Positions 37,214-44,731 of a stretch of DNA of 64,000 nt are shown piece by piece. Below the pieces are notes generated by a model. The model saw nothing but the letters and a program-made list of their open reading frames with translations. It was not told where the DNA came from and searched no databases. Both the position numbers and the translations under genes were made by a program. Source of the stretch: Bacillus solimangrovi (GTDB lineage Bacteria > Bacillota > Bacilli > Bacillales > Bacillaceae_N); NCBI RefSeq assembly GCF_001742425.1, contig NZ_MJEH01000044.1:1-64000 (forward strand). Reading direction: 5' to 3'. Every line of letters begins with the position of its first letter. Position 1 is the stretch's first letter.

Positions 37214-38212
37214 ATGAATATAACAATTTACGATGTAGCAAGAGAAGCAAATGTATCCATGGCAACCGTTTCGAGAGTTGTTAATGGTAACCCAAATGTA
37301 AAACCTTCAACAAGAAAAAAGGTACTTGAAGCGATAGATCAATTAGGGTATCGTCCTAACGCAGTTGCAAGAGGCCTTGCTAGCAAAAAAACAACAACAG
37401 TAGGCGTGATTATTCCTGATATTTCGAGTATCTTTTTTGCTGAGTTAGCAAGAGGAATTGAAGATATTGCAACGATGTACAAATATAATATTATACTCAG
37501 TAACTCTGATCAAAATAAGGAAAAAGAGTTACACTTATTAAATACAATGCTAGGTAAGCAAGTTGATGGCATTGTATATATGGGTGGTAATATTACACAA
37601 GAACATGTTGAAGAATTTAAAAAATCTCCTGTTCCAATTGTTTTAGCAGCAACAATGGAGAAAAATGAAGAAGTTCCGTCTGTTAATATCAACTACGAGG
37701 AAGCAGCATTTAGTGCCGTTCAGAGTCTTATTGAAAAAGGACACAAACGAGTTGCATTTGTTGCAGGACCAGTTAATGATGCGATTAGCAGTGAAATGAA
37801 GCTTGTTGGATATAAGCGTGCATTAGAAAATGCTGGTATTGCATTTGATGATAACCTTGTAAGTCATGCAGATTATACGTATGACTCGGGTCTAGAGTCC
37901 GCACAAAATTTCTTAGAACTTGATGATAAACCAACAGCTATTTTTGTTGCAACAGATGAGATGGCGTTAGGTGTTATTCATGGTGTTCAAGATCGAGGTA
38001 TAAATATTCCTGAAGAAATTGAAGTTATTGGTTTTGATAATACCCGTTTGGCAGTGATGGTACGCCCACAGCTTTCGACTGTTGTACAACCAATGTATGA
38101 TATTGGAGCAGTTGCGATGCGATTATTGACGAAATACATGAATAAAGAGAACGTAGAAGAGCATATTGTCGTTTTACCTCATCGTATTGAATATCGTGAC
38201 TCAACAAATTAA
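37214..38212 (+). CDS. ccpA: Catabolite control protein A
   Basis: LacI/GalR-family master regulator of carbon catabolite repression; with phosphorylated HPr or Crh it binds cre sites. 332 residues (B. subtilis 334). The helix-turn-helix with hinge is [20 protein letters not shown] (about 4-23) followed by [16 protein letters not shown] and [12 protein letters not shown]; the C-terminal periplasmic-binding-protein-like domain includes [20 protein letters not shown] and [10 protein letters not shown]. The start at 37214 follows GGAGG; a more upstream ATG overlaps that site. Candidate targets lie in this window (acsA, TAXI-TRAP). Confidence 0.97.
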   Translation: MNITIYDVAREANVSMATVSRVVNGNPNVKPSTRKKVLEAIDQLGYRPNAVARGLASKKTTTVGVIIPDISSIFFAELARGIEDIATMYKYNIILSNSDQNKEKELHLLNTMLGKQVDGIVYMGGNITQEHVEEFKKSPVPIVLAATMEKNEEVPSVNINYEEAAFSAVQSLIEKGHKRVAFVAGPVNDAISSEMKLVGYKRALENAGIAFDDNLVSHADYTYDSGLESAQNFLELDDKPTAIFVATDEMALGVIHGVQDRGINIPEEIEVIGFDNTRLAVMVRPQLSTVVQPMYDIGAVAMRLLTKYMNKENVEEHIVVLPHRIEYRDSTN

Positions 38213-38227
38213 TAAACTTGCCGATAC
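38201..38227 (+). promoter_or_regulatory. Sigma-D-like promoter of motPS
   Basis: TCAA (38201-38204), 15-base spacer, GCCGATAC (38220-38227). The flagellar sigma-D consensus is TAAA-N15-GCCGATAT, so 10 of 12 positions match. The -35 element lies in the last codons of ccpA. It would give motPS a flagellar promoter independent of ccpA. Confidence 0.5.
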
Positions 38228-38278
38228 TAACTGTATAGAGAAAAATTGACTTACAAGGAAGAGGTTAGGGAGAGGGAT

Positions 38279-39103
38279 ATGAAAAAATTTGACATTCTAA
38301 CCCCGTTAGGAATAGTTGTCGGACTAGCTATGATGCTATTAGGAATTTTCTCAAGCGGTGGTACTGGTGGTTTATTAAGTTTTTTTCAAGTGTCTTCTAT
38401 TTTTATCGTAGTTGGTGGTGTAGCTGGTGCATTACTAATAAACTACAATTTGAATGAGCTCCAGATTACTTTTAAAGTTATGAAAGAAGCATTTAACAAA
38501 GATCAGCAAGATGCTAGAACGTTGATTCAAACTTTTGTCAAGCTATCTGATAAGGCAAGACGTGAAGGTTTGTTAGCATTAGAAACCGAAATGGAAGATA
38601 TTGAAGATAAGTTTATTCGTAAAGGTATTCTTCTTGCAGTAGACGGAATAGAGCCCGATGTAATTGGTGATATTTTGAACGCAGAAATCTCAGCTATGGA
38701 AGAAAGACATCGTAAGGGGAGAGGCATACTTGAAAAAGCAGGTGAATACGCACCTGCGTGGGGGATGATTGGGACATTAATTGGTCTTATTCTAATGTTA
38801 AGAAATTTAAGTGACCCATCTACACTTGGACCAAATATGGCAATAGCATTATTAACAACTTTATACGGTTCACTATTGGCTAACCTTGTATTTCTGCCAA
38901 TGGCAGCAAAACTTGCGAATAAATCAGAAGAAGAAGTGTTCATGAAGCAAATTATTGTTGAGGGTGTTATTGGTGTACAATCAGGTCAAAACCCTAAAAT
39001 TCTTGAAGAGAAGCTAAGTGCATTTCTTCCAGCAGATCAACGCAACTTCGATGAAGAAGAAGTTGAGAATGATATATTAGGAGAAACAGTAAATGAGGCG
39101 TAA
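38279..39103 (+). CDS. motP: Flagellar stator subunit MotP (Na+-type)
   Basis: MotA-family membrane protein of the MotPS stator, 274 residues (B. subtilis YtxD/MotP 272). Four transmembrane segments: two near the N terminus (ILTPLGIVVGLAMMLLGIF, SIFIVVGGVAGALLINY), a cytoplasmic loop with charged residues that contact FliG (about 70-150) and two more (WGMIGTLIGLILMLRNL, ALLTTLYGSLLANLVFLP). Start at 38279 after GGGAGAGGG. It overlaps motS by 11 bases. In B. subtilis the pair likewise follows ccpA. Confidence 0.95.
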   Translation: MKKFDILTPLGIVVGLAMMLLGIFSSGGTGGLLSFFQVSSIFIVVGGVAGALLINYNLNELQITFKVMKEAFNKDQQDARTLIQTFVKLSDKARREGLLALETEMEDIEDKFIRKGILLAVDGIEPDVIGDILNAEISAMEERHRKGRGILEKAGEYAPAWGMIGTLIGLILMLRNLSDPSTLGPNMAIALLTTLYGSLLANLVFLPMAAKLANKSEEEVFMKQIIVEGVIGVQSGQNPKILEEKLSAFLPADQRNFDEEEVENDILGETVNEA

Positions 39104-39842
39104 AAACCAACAAAGACAAGCCAAAGGTGCTCCTAAATGGATGGTCACGTTTTCTGACATGATGATGTTAATTTTGGTTTTTTTCGTCTTGTTATTTTCA
39201 ATGTCACAAATCGATGCACAAAAGTTTCGAGCTGTAGCAGAATCTTTTAATGAAAAAGTAATTTTTGATTTTTATCCATCAATGATTCCAATGATTGATC
39301 CTGCTAGTCAAGAAGATGAAACGAAGCAACATATTGAAGAAGAGACAAATGCAGGTGAAGGTGAACAAGATCAATTAGGTGAACTATTAAATGAAATTGA
39401 ATCTTTTTTAGCTGAAAATGGCATGGAAAATGTTGTTGCAGCAAATCGTAATGAACGAGGTGTTGTTCTCGTATTACAAGAGCAAGTCCTTTTCAATACG
39501 GGTGAAGCTGTTTTGTTAGAATCAGCAAAACCATTTTTAAATAAAGTTGGGACCCTTTTAACTAATGTTCCTAATCCAGTAAAAGTAGAAGGACATACAG
39601 ATAATCGTCCAATATCGACTGTTCGATACCCTTCAAACTGGGAATTATCAGGAGCAAGGTCTAGTAGTGTCATTAGATACTTGTTAAGAGAGCATGGTTT
39701 AGATGCTAAACGATTTACTTCAATTGGATATGGAGATACTAGACCACTTGCAGCAAATAATTCTCAAGAAAATTGGCAGAAAAACAGACGAGTAGAAATT
39801 GTGATCTCAGATCCTACCTATAGTGAAGAAAACAATTACTAA
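39093..39842 (+). CDS. motS: Flagellar stator subunit MotS (Na+-type)
   Basis: MotB-family partner of MotP, 249 residues. One N-terminal transmembrane helix holds the ion-binding Asp22 in TFSDMMMLILVFFVLLFSM. Seven residues later is Val29, the position where Val in MotS versus Leu in MotB has been linked to Na+ versus H+ use in B. subtilis, so Na+ coupling is inferred. The C-terminal OmpA-like domain (VKVEGHTDNRPI, WELSGARSSSVIRYL, IGYGDTRP) anchors the stator to peptidoglycan. Confidence 0.95.
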   Translation: MRRKNQQRQAKGAPKWMVTFSDMMMLILVFFVLLFSMSQIDAQKFRAVAESFNEKVIFDFYPSMIPMIDPASQEDETKQHIEEETNAGEGEQDQLGELLNEIESFLAENGMENVVAANRNERGVVLVLQEQVLFNTGEAVLLESAKPFLNKVGTLLTNVPNPVKVEGHTDNRPISTVRYPSNWELSGARSSSVIRYLLREHGLDAKRFTSIGYGDTRPLAANNSQENWQKNRRVEIVISDPTYSEENNY

Positions 39843-39881
39843 CATAGGAAAACATAAGAGACCAATAGGTTTTATACATAA

Positions 39882-39932
39882 AAAAGAGGCGTTGCTTTTT
39901 GCATATAATGTGGAGCAACGTCTCTTTTATTA
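39882..39932. terminator. Bidirectional terminator between motS and acuC
   Basis: 15-bp stem AAAAGAGGCGTTGCT/AGCAACGTCTCTTTT (one G-U) with A and T runs flanking on both strands. Confidence 0.9.
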
Positions 39933-39990
39933 TGTATGAATTTTAACTGTCACTGAATGATAATAGATGTTCAATACCTTATTCTCAAAA

Positions 39991-41175
39991 TTAGGTATGG
40001 CTTAGTGGTGACGTATTTCGTTTTCGAATAGGGTGTAACGCTTTCTCAACAGTTAGTGCATTTTTTTCTTCTATTTCTAGCTTTCTTGGAATTGGTTTAT
40101 AAAGGTTATCTGGATCTTCCCAAACGGTAGGAAGCATCACTGGAGAGTGTTCTTGCCATTGTGTTATCCACTCATTAGGAAGTGCTCCGACAGTATTATT
40201 ATCTAAACAGTCAGTCATCTCAAGCCAAATCATTGCCCAAGCACGAGGTACAACTCTCCATATATCATAACCTCCGCCCCCGACTGCAATCCATCTTCCG
40301 TTGCAATATTCATGAGCAATATCATGAGCAATTTTTGGGATTTTTTTATAGATTTCTATTGTTGATGAGAGGTGTGTTAGTGGATCTAAGTAGTGAGCAT
40401 CTGCACCATTTTGGGTTAGAATTACATCTGGTTTAAAAAACGCAGCAACTTCTCTAAGGGAGGTTTCATATGCTTCTAACCAAGATTCATCTTCAGTAAA
40501 GGCATCTAATGGAATGTTGAATGAGTATCCATAACCTTTACTATGTCCTCGCTCATTTATATTTCCTGTCCCAGGAAATAAATAACGTCCAGTTTCATGA
40601 ATGGAGTATGTACACACATTTGGATCATCGTAGAACGACCATTGTACACCATCACCGTGATGAGCATCTGTATCTACATAAAGTACGCGAGCTCCATACT
40701 TTTCTTGTATATATTTTATTGCAACCGAAGCATCATTATAAATGCAAAAACCAGATGCTTTACCTTGAAAGCCGTGGTGAAGACCTCCTCCAAGATTAAG
40801 TGCATGAGCAGCTTTGCCTTGCATCACATAATCTGCTGCTACTAGTGTTCCCCCAACTACAGCTGAAGTCGCCTCATGCATATCTTTAAAAATGGGGGTA
40901 TCTTCAGTACCAATGCCATAATTTAAGCCTATGTCTTCAGGCAGTTCTCCTGAACCAGCTTTTTGGACAGCTGCGATATAATGAGGATCATGTATAAGAG
41001 CAAGCTCCTCGAAAGAAGCTTGCCTTGCTGAGATGACATCAGAGTCATTTAACTTTCCCATTTGTTGTAATAGGCTAGTTGTTAATTTTACTCGAATCTG
41101 GTTGAAGGGATGATCATTCCCAAAGTTATACTTCTGATACTCTTCTGAAAGGACATATACGGATTGGTGGCTCAT
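39991..41175 (-). CDS. acuC: Acetoin utilization protein AcuC (protein deacetylase)
   Basis: Class I histone-deacetylase-fold enzyme, 394 residues; in B. subtilis it deacetylates and thereby reactivates acetyl-CoA synthetase AcsA. Zn and catalytic motifs: NLGGGLHHGFQGKASGFCIY (His pair), YVDTDAHHGDGVQWSF (Asp, His), TQNGADAHYLDPL (Asp) and AVGGGGYD. It overlaps acuB by four bases (ATGA), so the pair is coupled. Convergent with motS. Confidence 0.96.
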   Translation of the reverse strand: MSHQSVYVLSEEYQKYNFGNDHPFNQIRVKLTTSLLQQMGKLNDSDVISARQASFEELALIHDPHYIAAVQKAGSGELPEDIGLNYGIGTEDTPIFKDMHEATSAVVGGTLVAADYVMQGKAAHALNLGGGLHHGFQGKASGFCIYNDASVAIKYIQEKYGARVLYVDTDAHHGDGVQWSFYDDPNVCTYSIHETGRYLFPGTGNINERGHSKGYGYSFNIPLDAFTEDESWLEAYETSLREVAAFFKPDVILTQNGADAHYLDPLTHLSSTIEIYKKIPKIAHDIAHEYCNGRWIAVGGGGYDIWRVVPRAWAMIWLEMTDCLDNNTVGALPNEWITQWQEHSPVMLPTVWEDPDNLYKPIPRKLEIEEKNALTVEKALHPIRKRNTSPLSHT

Positions 41176-41816
41176 GATGAAACCCCCGGAAGGTTCGGCC
41201 AGAGTACTTCATGTCCATCTGTTTTTAGTTCACTAATGACACTCATAGGATTCATTGTTTGAACTCTAAATATAAGTATTTTGTAATTATCTGATTTAGC
41301 GGGATACACTAATACGCTAATAATATTGATTTTATTTCTTCGAAACACAGAGGCGACATCGGTTAATACCCCTGCTCTGTTCTTTACTTTAATTTCTAAT
41401 AAAGAGCTAGGTTGATCTGCACCTGTTAGTTTAACTAATGTATGTAACATGTCCGTTTCTGTTACAATACCTACAAGTTTACCCTCAGAAACAATTGGTA
41501 AGCAGCCAATTTGATGTTCATAGAATAAAGAACAAATATCTTCGACAAAATCAAGTGGATGAGCTGTAAGCACATCTTGAGTCATGATACTAGCAATCGG
41601 TTTTTGCAAGTCTTCTTTGTGCTCTTCAGAATGGAAGATAGACGGGCTTACATCACGAATATCTCGATCAGAAACGATTCCAACAACGTGTGACTCGTTA
41701 TCTACTATTGGTAGATGCCGTATCGGTTTAGAATATATTAACTCACAAGCTTTTTCGATTGTGTCATGCATATGCAAAGTGATAATTTCTGTACTCATTA
41801 TTTCTTCCACAATCAC
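41172..41816 (-). CDS. acuB: Acetoin utilization protein AcuB (CBS-CBS-ACT)
   Basis: A 214-residue protein with two CBS domains (about 5-60 and 72-130; SKPIRHLPIVDNESHVVGIV, EHQIGCLPIVSEGKLVGIVT) and a C-terminal ACT domain (about 140-210). Probably an adenylate- or metabolite-sensing adaptor of the AcsA acetylation system; its mechanism is not established. The start is GTG at 41816 with GGAGG eight bases upstream on the reverse strand. It is separated from acuA by 209 bases that hold a cre-like site. Confidence 0.93.
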   Translation of the reverse strand: MIVEEIMSTEIITLHMHDTIEKACELIYSKPIRHLPIVDNESHVVGIVSDRDIRDVSPSIFHSEEHKEDLQKPIASIMTQDVLTAHPLDFVEDICSLFYEHQIGCLPIVSEGKLVGIVTETDMLHTLVKLTGADQPSSLLEIKVKNRAGVLTDVASVFRRNKINIISVLVYPAKSDNYKILIFRVQTMNPMSVISELKTDGHEVLWPNLPGVSS

Positions 41817-41973
41817 TTTGGACTCCTCCTTTGGAAACTAATGATCTTTAACAGTCACGATAGCGATACAATGAATTAAGTGAAGAAAAATAGATATGAT
41901 TAGACTCTTACCATATATGTAAAAGCTATAGCTCGTTAAGTTTCATTTTCTACCGCAATGGTAAGTTAATTTT

Positions 41974-41987
41974 GTAAAGCGTTTTCA
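41974..41987. promoter_or_regulatory. Imperfect cre-like site before acuB
   Basis: On the reverse strand TGAAAACGCTTTAC matches the left half of cre perfectly; the final CA of the right half is displaced by one base (CTTTACA). On the forward strand the right half AGCGTTTTCA is complete. A weak or variant CcpA site for acuBC. Confidence 0.4.
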
Positions 41988-42001
41988 TAATTGTCCTACA
42001 T

Positions 42002-42023
42002 AAGTGACTTTAAAAAGTCACTT
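42002..42023. other. Perfect inverted repeat at the end of acuA
   Basis: AAGTGACTTT/AAAGTCACTT, 10 bp with a two-base loop, directly behind the acuA stop codon. There is no T run on the reverse strand, so it is at best a weak terminator. Confidence 0.55.
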
Positions 42024-42025
42024 GT

Positions 42026-42658
42026 TTAATACATAAAGCGATTTGTGAAGCGAAGTTGATCAAACTTCTGAATAGAATCAGATGAAACACGACTACCGAT
42101 TCGAGCCATTAGGCAGTTTGCTGGATGAGAGCTAATTTCTGGTTCATCTGTCGCGTACCAAATTAGACCACCAGCATTCATCATTTTCTCCATTACCTTC
42201 CGATAATCCCATACATTTAGTCCTGTTCCTTTTAAATCCCAATGCCAGTAATACTCTGTTGTAATAATGATATAATCTTCCATTGCATCGTCCATCATTG
42301 ATACTTGAAGAAGATGCTTACCAACACCTGAACCACGAAATTTTGGAATAACTTCGATGGCACCAAGTTCAATCAAATCTTCCATATTTCCCTCTGACCA
42401 ACGCTCGAGAGGATCAGGGTGTAGGAACGTGACATAACCGACAATTGTATTGCGGTGGCGCGCAATTAAGATTCTACCTTCTTCTAACCCTGCAATTTCG
42501 ATCAATGCTTTGAATTGTTCCTTCGGTCTTCTAAAGGCAACCAAATCTTCATGATATTCATAGGATTGTAGAGTTTCAGGATGAATTGGCCCTTCAATAA
42601 TTAATGTTCCTTCTGTTGTTTTTAGTTCCTTTGCATTATAAATTTTAGGGTGTTTCAT
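42026..42658 (-). CDS. acuA: Protein acetyltransferase AcuA
   Basis: GNAT-family enzyme, 210 residues as in B. subtilis, that acetylates the active-site Lys of acetyl-CoA synthetase AcsA and turns it off. The acetyl-CoA loop is VIPKFRGSGVGKHLLQ (about residues 103-118). The start has AAGGAG eight bases upstream on the reverse strand. Divergent from its target gene acsA. Unlike a tight acuABC operon, acuB starts only after a 209-base gap here. Confidence 0.95.
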   Translation of the reverse strand: MKHPKIYNAKELKTTEGTLIIEGPIHPETLQSYEYHEDLVAFRRPKEQFKALIEIAGLEEGRILIARHRNTIVGYVTFLHPDPLERWSEGNMEDLIELGAIEVIPKFRGSGVGKHLLQVSMMDDAMEDYIIITTEYYWHWDLKGTGLNVWDYRKVMEKMMNAGGLIWYATDEPEISSHPANCLMARIGSRVSSDSIQKFDQLRFTNRFMY

Positions 42659-42783
42659 CGATTCACTCCTTAAAATAATTCTACATAAATCGGTTTAACC
42701 AATCTGATTTTATTATACATAATTTATTGGATTGTTTAGTGGGAATTTGTGAATAGATTCAAAAAGGTTAAATCTTTTAAAAA

Positions 42784-42812
42784 TTGAGAATTTTATATAT
42801 TTGTATTATAAT
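42784..42812 (+). promoter_or_regulatory. Sigma-A promoter of acsA
   Basis: TTGAGA (42784-42789), 17-base spacer, TATAAT (42807-42812). Expected start about 42819, placing the downstream cre at about +37. Confidence 0.8.
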
Positions 42813-42847
42813 GGATGGAGGACAATACATAAAGGGGGATTTAGATT

Positions 42848-44566
42848 ATGAAGGTGGAAGCGCTTTCTGCGGTCAGTGGGGATTATAATCTAAAAAGTTA
42901 TGAAGAAATGTATCGGTCGTTTAATTGGAAGGATGTAGAAGAGGTTTTTTCATGGTCAAAAACCAATCGTGTTAATATGGCGTATGAAGCCATTGATCGC
43001 CATGTTGAAAATGGACGAAAAAATAAGGTAGCACTTTATTATAGGGATCCTGAACGGAAAGAGACATACACTTTTAAAGACATGAAAGAAATGTCAAACA
43101 AAGCAGGTAATGTACTAAAACAAGCTGCTGATGTTGAGAAAGGAGATCGGGTATTTATTTTTATGCCACGCTCTCCAGAGCTATATTTCACAATTCTTGG
43201 AGCAATTAAGCTTGGAGCAATTGTAGGACCTCTATTTGAGGCATTTATGGAAGGAGCTGTGCGTGATCGTCTTGAAGACAGTGAGGCAAAAGTCATTGTA
43301 ACGACACCAGAACTGTTGGAACGAGTACCTGTAGACGAACTTCCACATTTAAAACATATTGTTCTAGTAGGTTCAGATATTTCTGAAGAGGGTCCTTATA
43401 TCGATTTTATTACTCGTATGGAATCAGCAGATAAATATTTGAATATTGAATGGGTTGATCGTGAAGAGGGTTTAATTTTGCATTATACTTCAGGTTCTAC
43501 TGGTAAACCAAAGGGAGTTCTCCATGTTCATAATGCAATGATGCAACATTATCAAACTGCTAAATGGGTGCTAGATTTAAAAGAAGATGATGTTTATTGG
43601 TGTACAGCAGATCCAGGGTGGGTTACTGGAACATCTTATGGAATTTTTGGACCTTGGTTAAATGGTGCAACAAATGTGATTGTTGGTGGTCGATTTAAAC
43701 CTGAAAGTTGGTACCAAACGCTTGAGGATTACGGAGTAACTGTATGGTATAGTGCGCCAACAGCATTCCGTATGTTAATGGGTGCTGGTGATGAGCTTGT
43801 AAAAAAATTCGACTTAAAAGAACTTCGCCATATATTAAGTGTAGGAGAACCATTAAACCCTGAAGTTATTCGTTGGGGAATGAAAGTGTTTAATTTGAGA
43901 ATTCATGATACGTGGTGGATGACTGAAACAGGTGGACAAGTAATTTGTAATTATCCAGCAATGGAAATGAAACCAGGTTCAATGGGTAAGCCATTTCCAG
44001 GCATTAAGGCTGCAATTGTTGATGATCAAGGAAATGAACTACCACCGTATCGAATGGGGAACTTAGCGATTAAAAAAGGTTGGCCATCTATGATGCGTAA
44101 AATATGGAATAATCCTGAAAAATATTCATCTTATTTTATACAAGGTGATTGGTATGTTTCTGGAGATTCAGCTTATATGGATGAAGAAGGATACTTCTGG
44201 TTCCAAGGAAGAATTGACGATGTTATCATGACATCGGGTGAGCGAGTTGGACCGTTTGAAGTTGAAAGTAAGTTAGTAGAGCATCAAGCAGTGGCGGAAG
44301 CTGGTGTAATCGGAAAACCAGATCCAGTTCGTGGTGAAATCATTAAAGCATTTGTTGCTTTACGTGAAGGACATGAGGCTTCAGATGAATTAAAAGAAGA
44401 TATTCGTCAGTTTGTTAAGCGAGGCCTTGCAGCACACGCAGCACCACGTGAAATCGAATTCCGTGAAAAGCTACCAAAGACACGTAGTGGTAAAATTATG
44501 CGTCGCGTACTAAAGGCTTGGGAATTAGACTTACCTACTGGAGATCTTTCAACAATGGAAGATTAA
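42848..44566 (+). CDS. acsA: Acetyl-CoA synthetase (AMP-forming)
   Basis: Activates acetate to acetyl-CoA via acetyl-AMP. 572 residues, as in B. subtilis. ANL-superfamily motifs: LHYTSGSTGKPKGV (P-loop), WMTETGGQVICNYPA, YFIQGDWYVSGDSAY (Asp) and the catalytic Lys549 in KTRSGKIMRRVL, the residue acetylated by AcuA and deacetylated by AcuC. RBS AAGGGGG. Divergent from acuA; the control sites are annotated separately. Confidence 0.97.
   Translation: MKVEALSAVSGDYNLKSYEEMYRSFNWKDVEEVFSWSKTNRVNMAYEAIDRHVENGRKNKVALYYRDPERKETYTFKDMKEMSNKAGNVLKQAADVEKGDRVFIFMPRSPELYFTILGAIKLGAIVGPLFEAFMEGAVRDRLEDSEAKVIVTTPELLERVPVDELPHLKHIVLVGSDISEEGPYIDFITRMESADKYLNIEWVDREEGLILHYTSGSTGKPKGVLHVHNAMMQHYQTAKWVLDLKEDDVYWCTADPGWVTGTSYGIFGPWLNGATNVIVGGRFKPESWYQTLEDYGVTVWYSAPTAFRMLMGAGDELVKKFDLKELRHILSVGEPLNPEVIRWGMKVFNLRIHDTWWMTETGGQVICNYPAMEMKPGSMGKPFPGIKAAIVDDQGNELPPYRMGNLAIKKGWPSMMRKIWNNPEKYSSYFIQGDWYVSGDSAYMDEEGYFWFQGRIDDVIMTSGERVGPFEVESKLVEHQAVAEAGVIGKPDPVRGEIIKAFVALREGHEASDELKEDIRQFVKRGLAAHAAPREIEFREKLPKTRSGKIMRRVLKAWELDLPTGDLSTMED
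42855..42868 (+). promoter_or_regulatory. cre site inside the first codons of acsA
   Basis: TGGAAGCGCTTTCT, almost fully palindromic around AGCGCT, matches TGNAANCGNWNNCW. It spans acsA codons 3-7. B. subtilis acsA has a CcpA site at the equivalent place, so roadblock repression by CcpA is likely. Confidence 0.85.
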
Positions 44567-44575
44567 TAATAGAAG

Positions 44576-44612
44576 AACGGCACTTTTCGTTTAGAGAAGT
44601 GCCGTTTGTTTA
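44576..44612 (+). terminator. Intrinsic terminator after acsA
   Basis: AACGGCACTT/AAGTGCCGTT, 11-base loop, then TGTTTAT. Confidence 0.88.
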
Positions 44613-44684
44613 TATTCTGTAAATGTAATGAACATTAGCATGATAGTAAGTTTAATTTTAGATTTATTATGAGTAATAAATTTA

Positions 44685-44719
44685 AGCTCTAACCTTAATT
44701 AAAGGCTAGAGCTTTTTTT
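44685..44719. terminator. Second hairpin between acsA and the PBP gene
   Basis: AGCTCTAACCTT/AAGGCTAGAGCT with TTTTTTT on the forward strand and an AT-rich tail on the reverse strand. Probably acts mainly on the reverse PBP transcript's end and as a forward backup. Confidence 0.75.
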
Positions 44720-44731
44720 ATACTAAATTTA

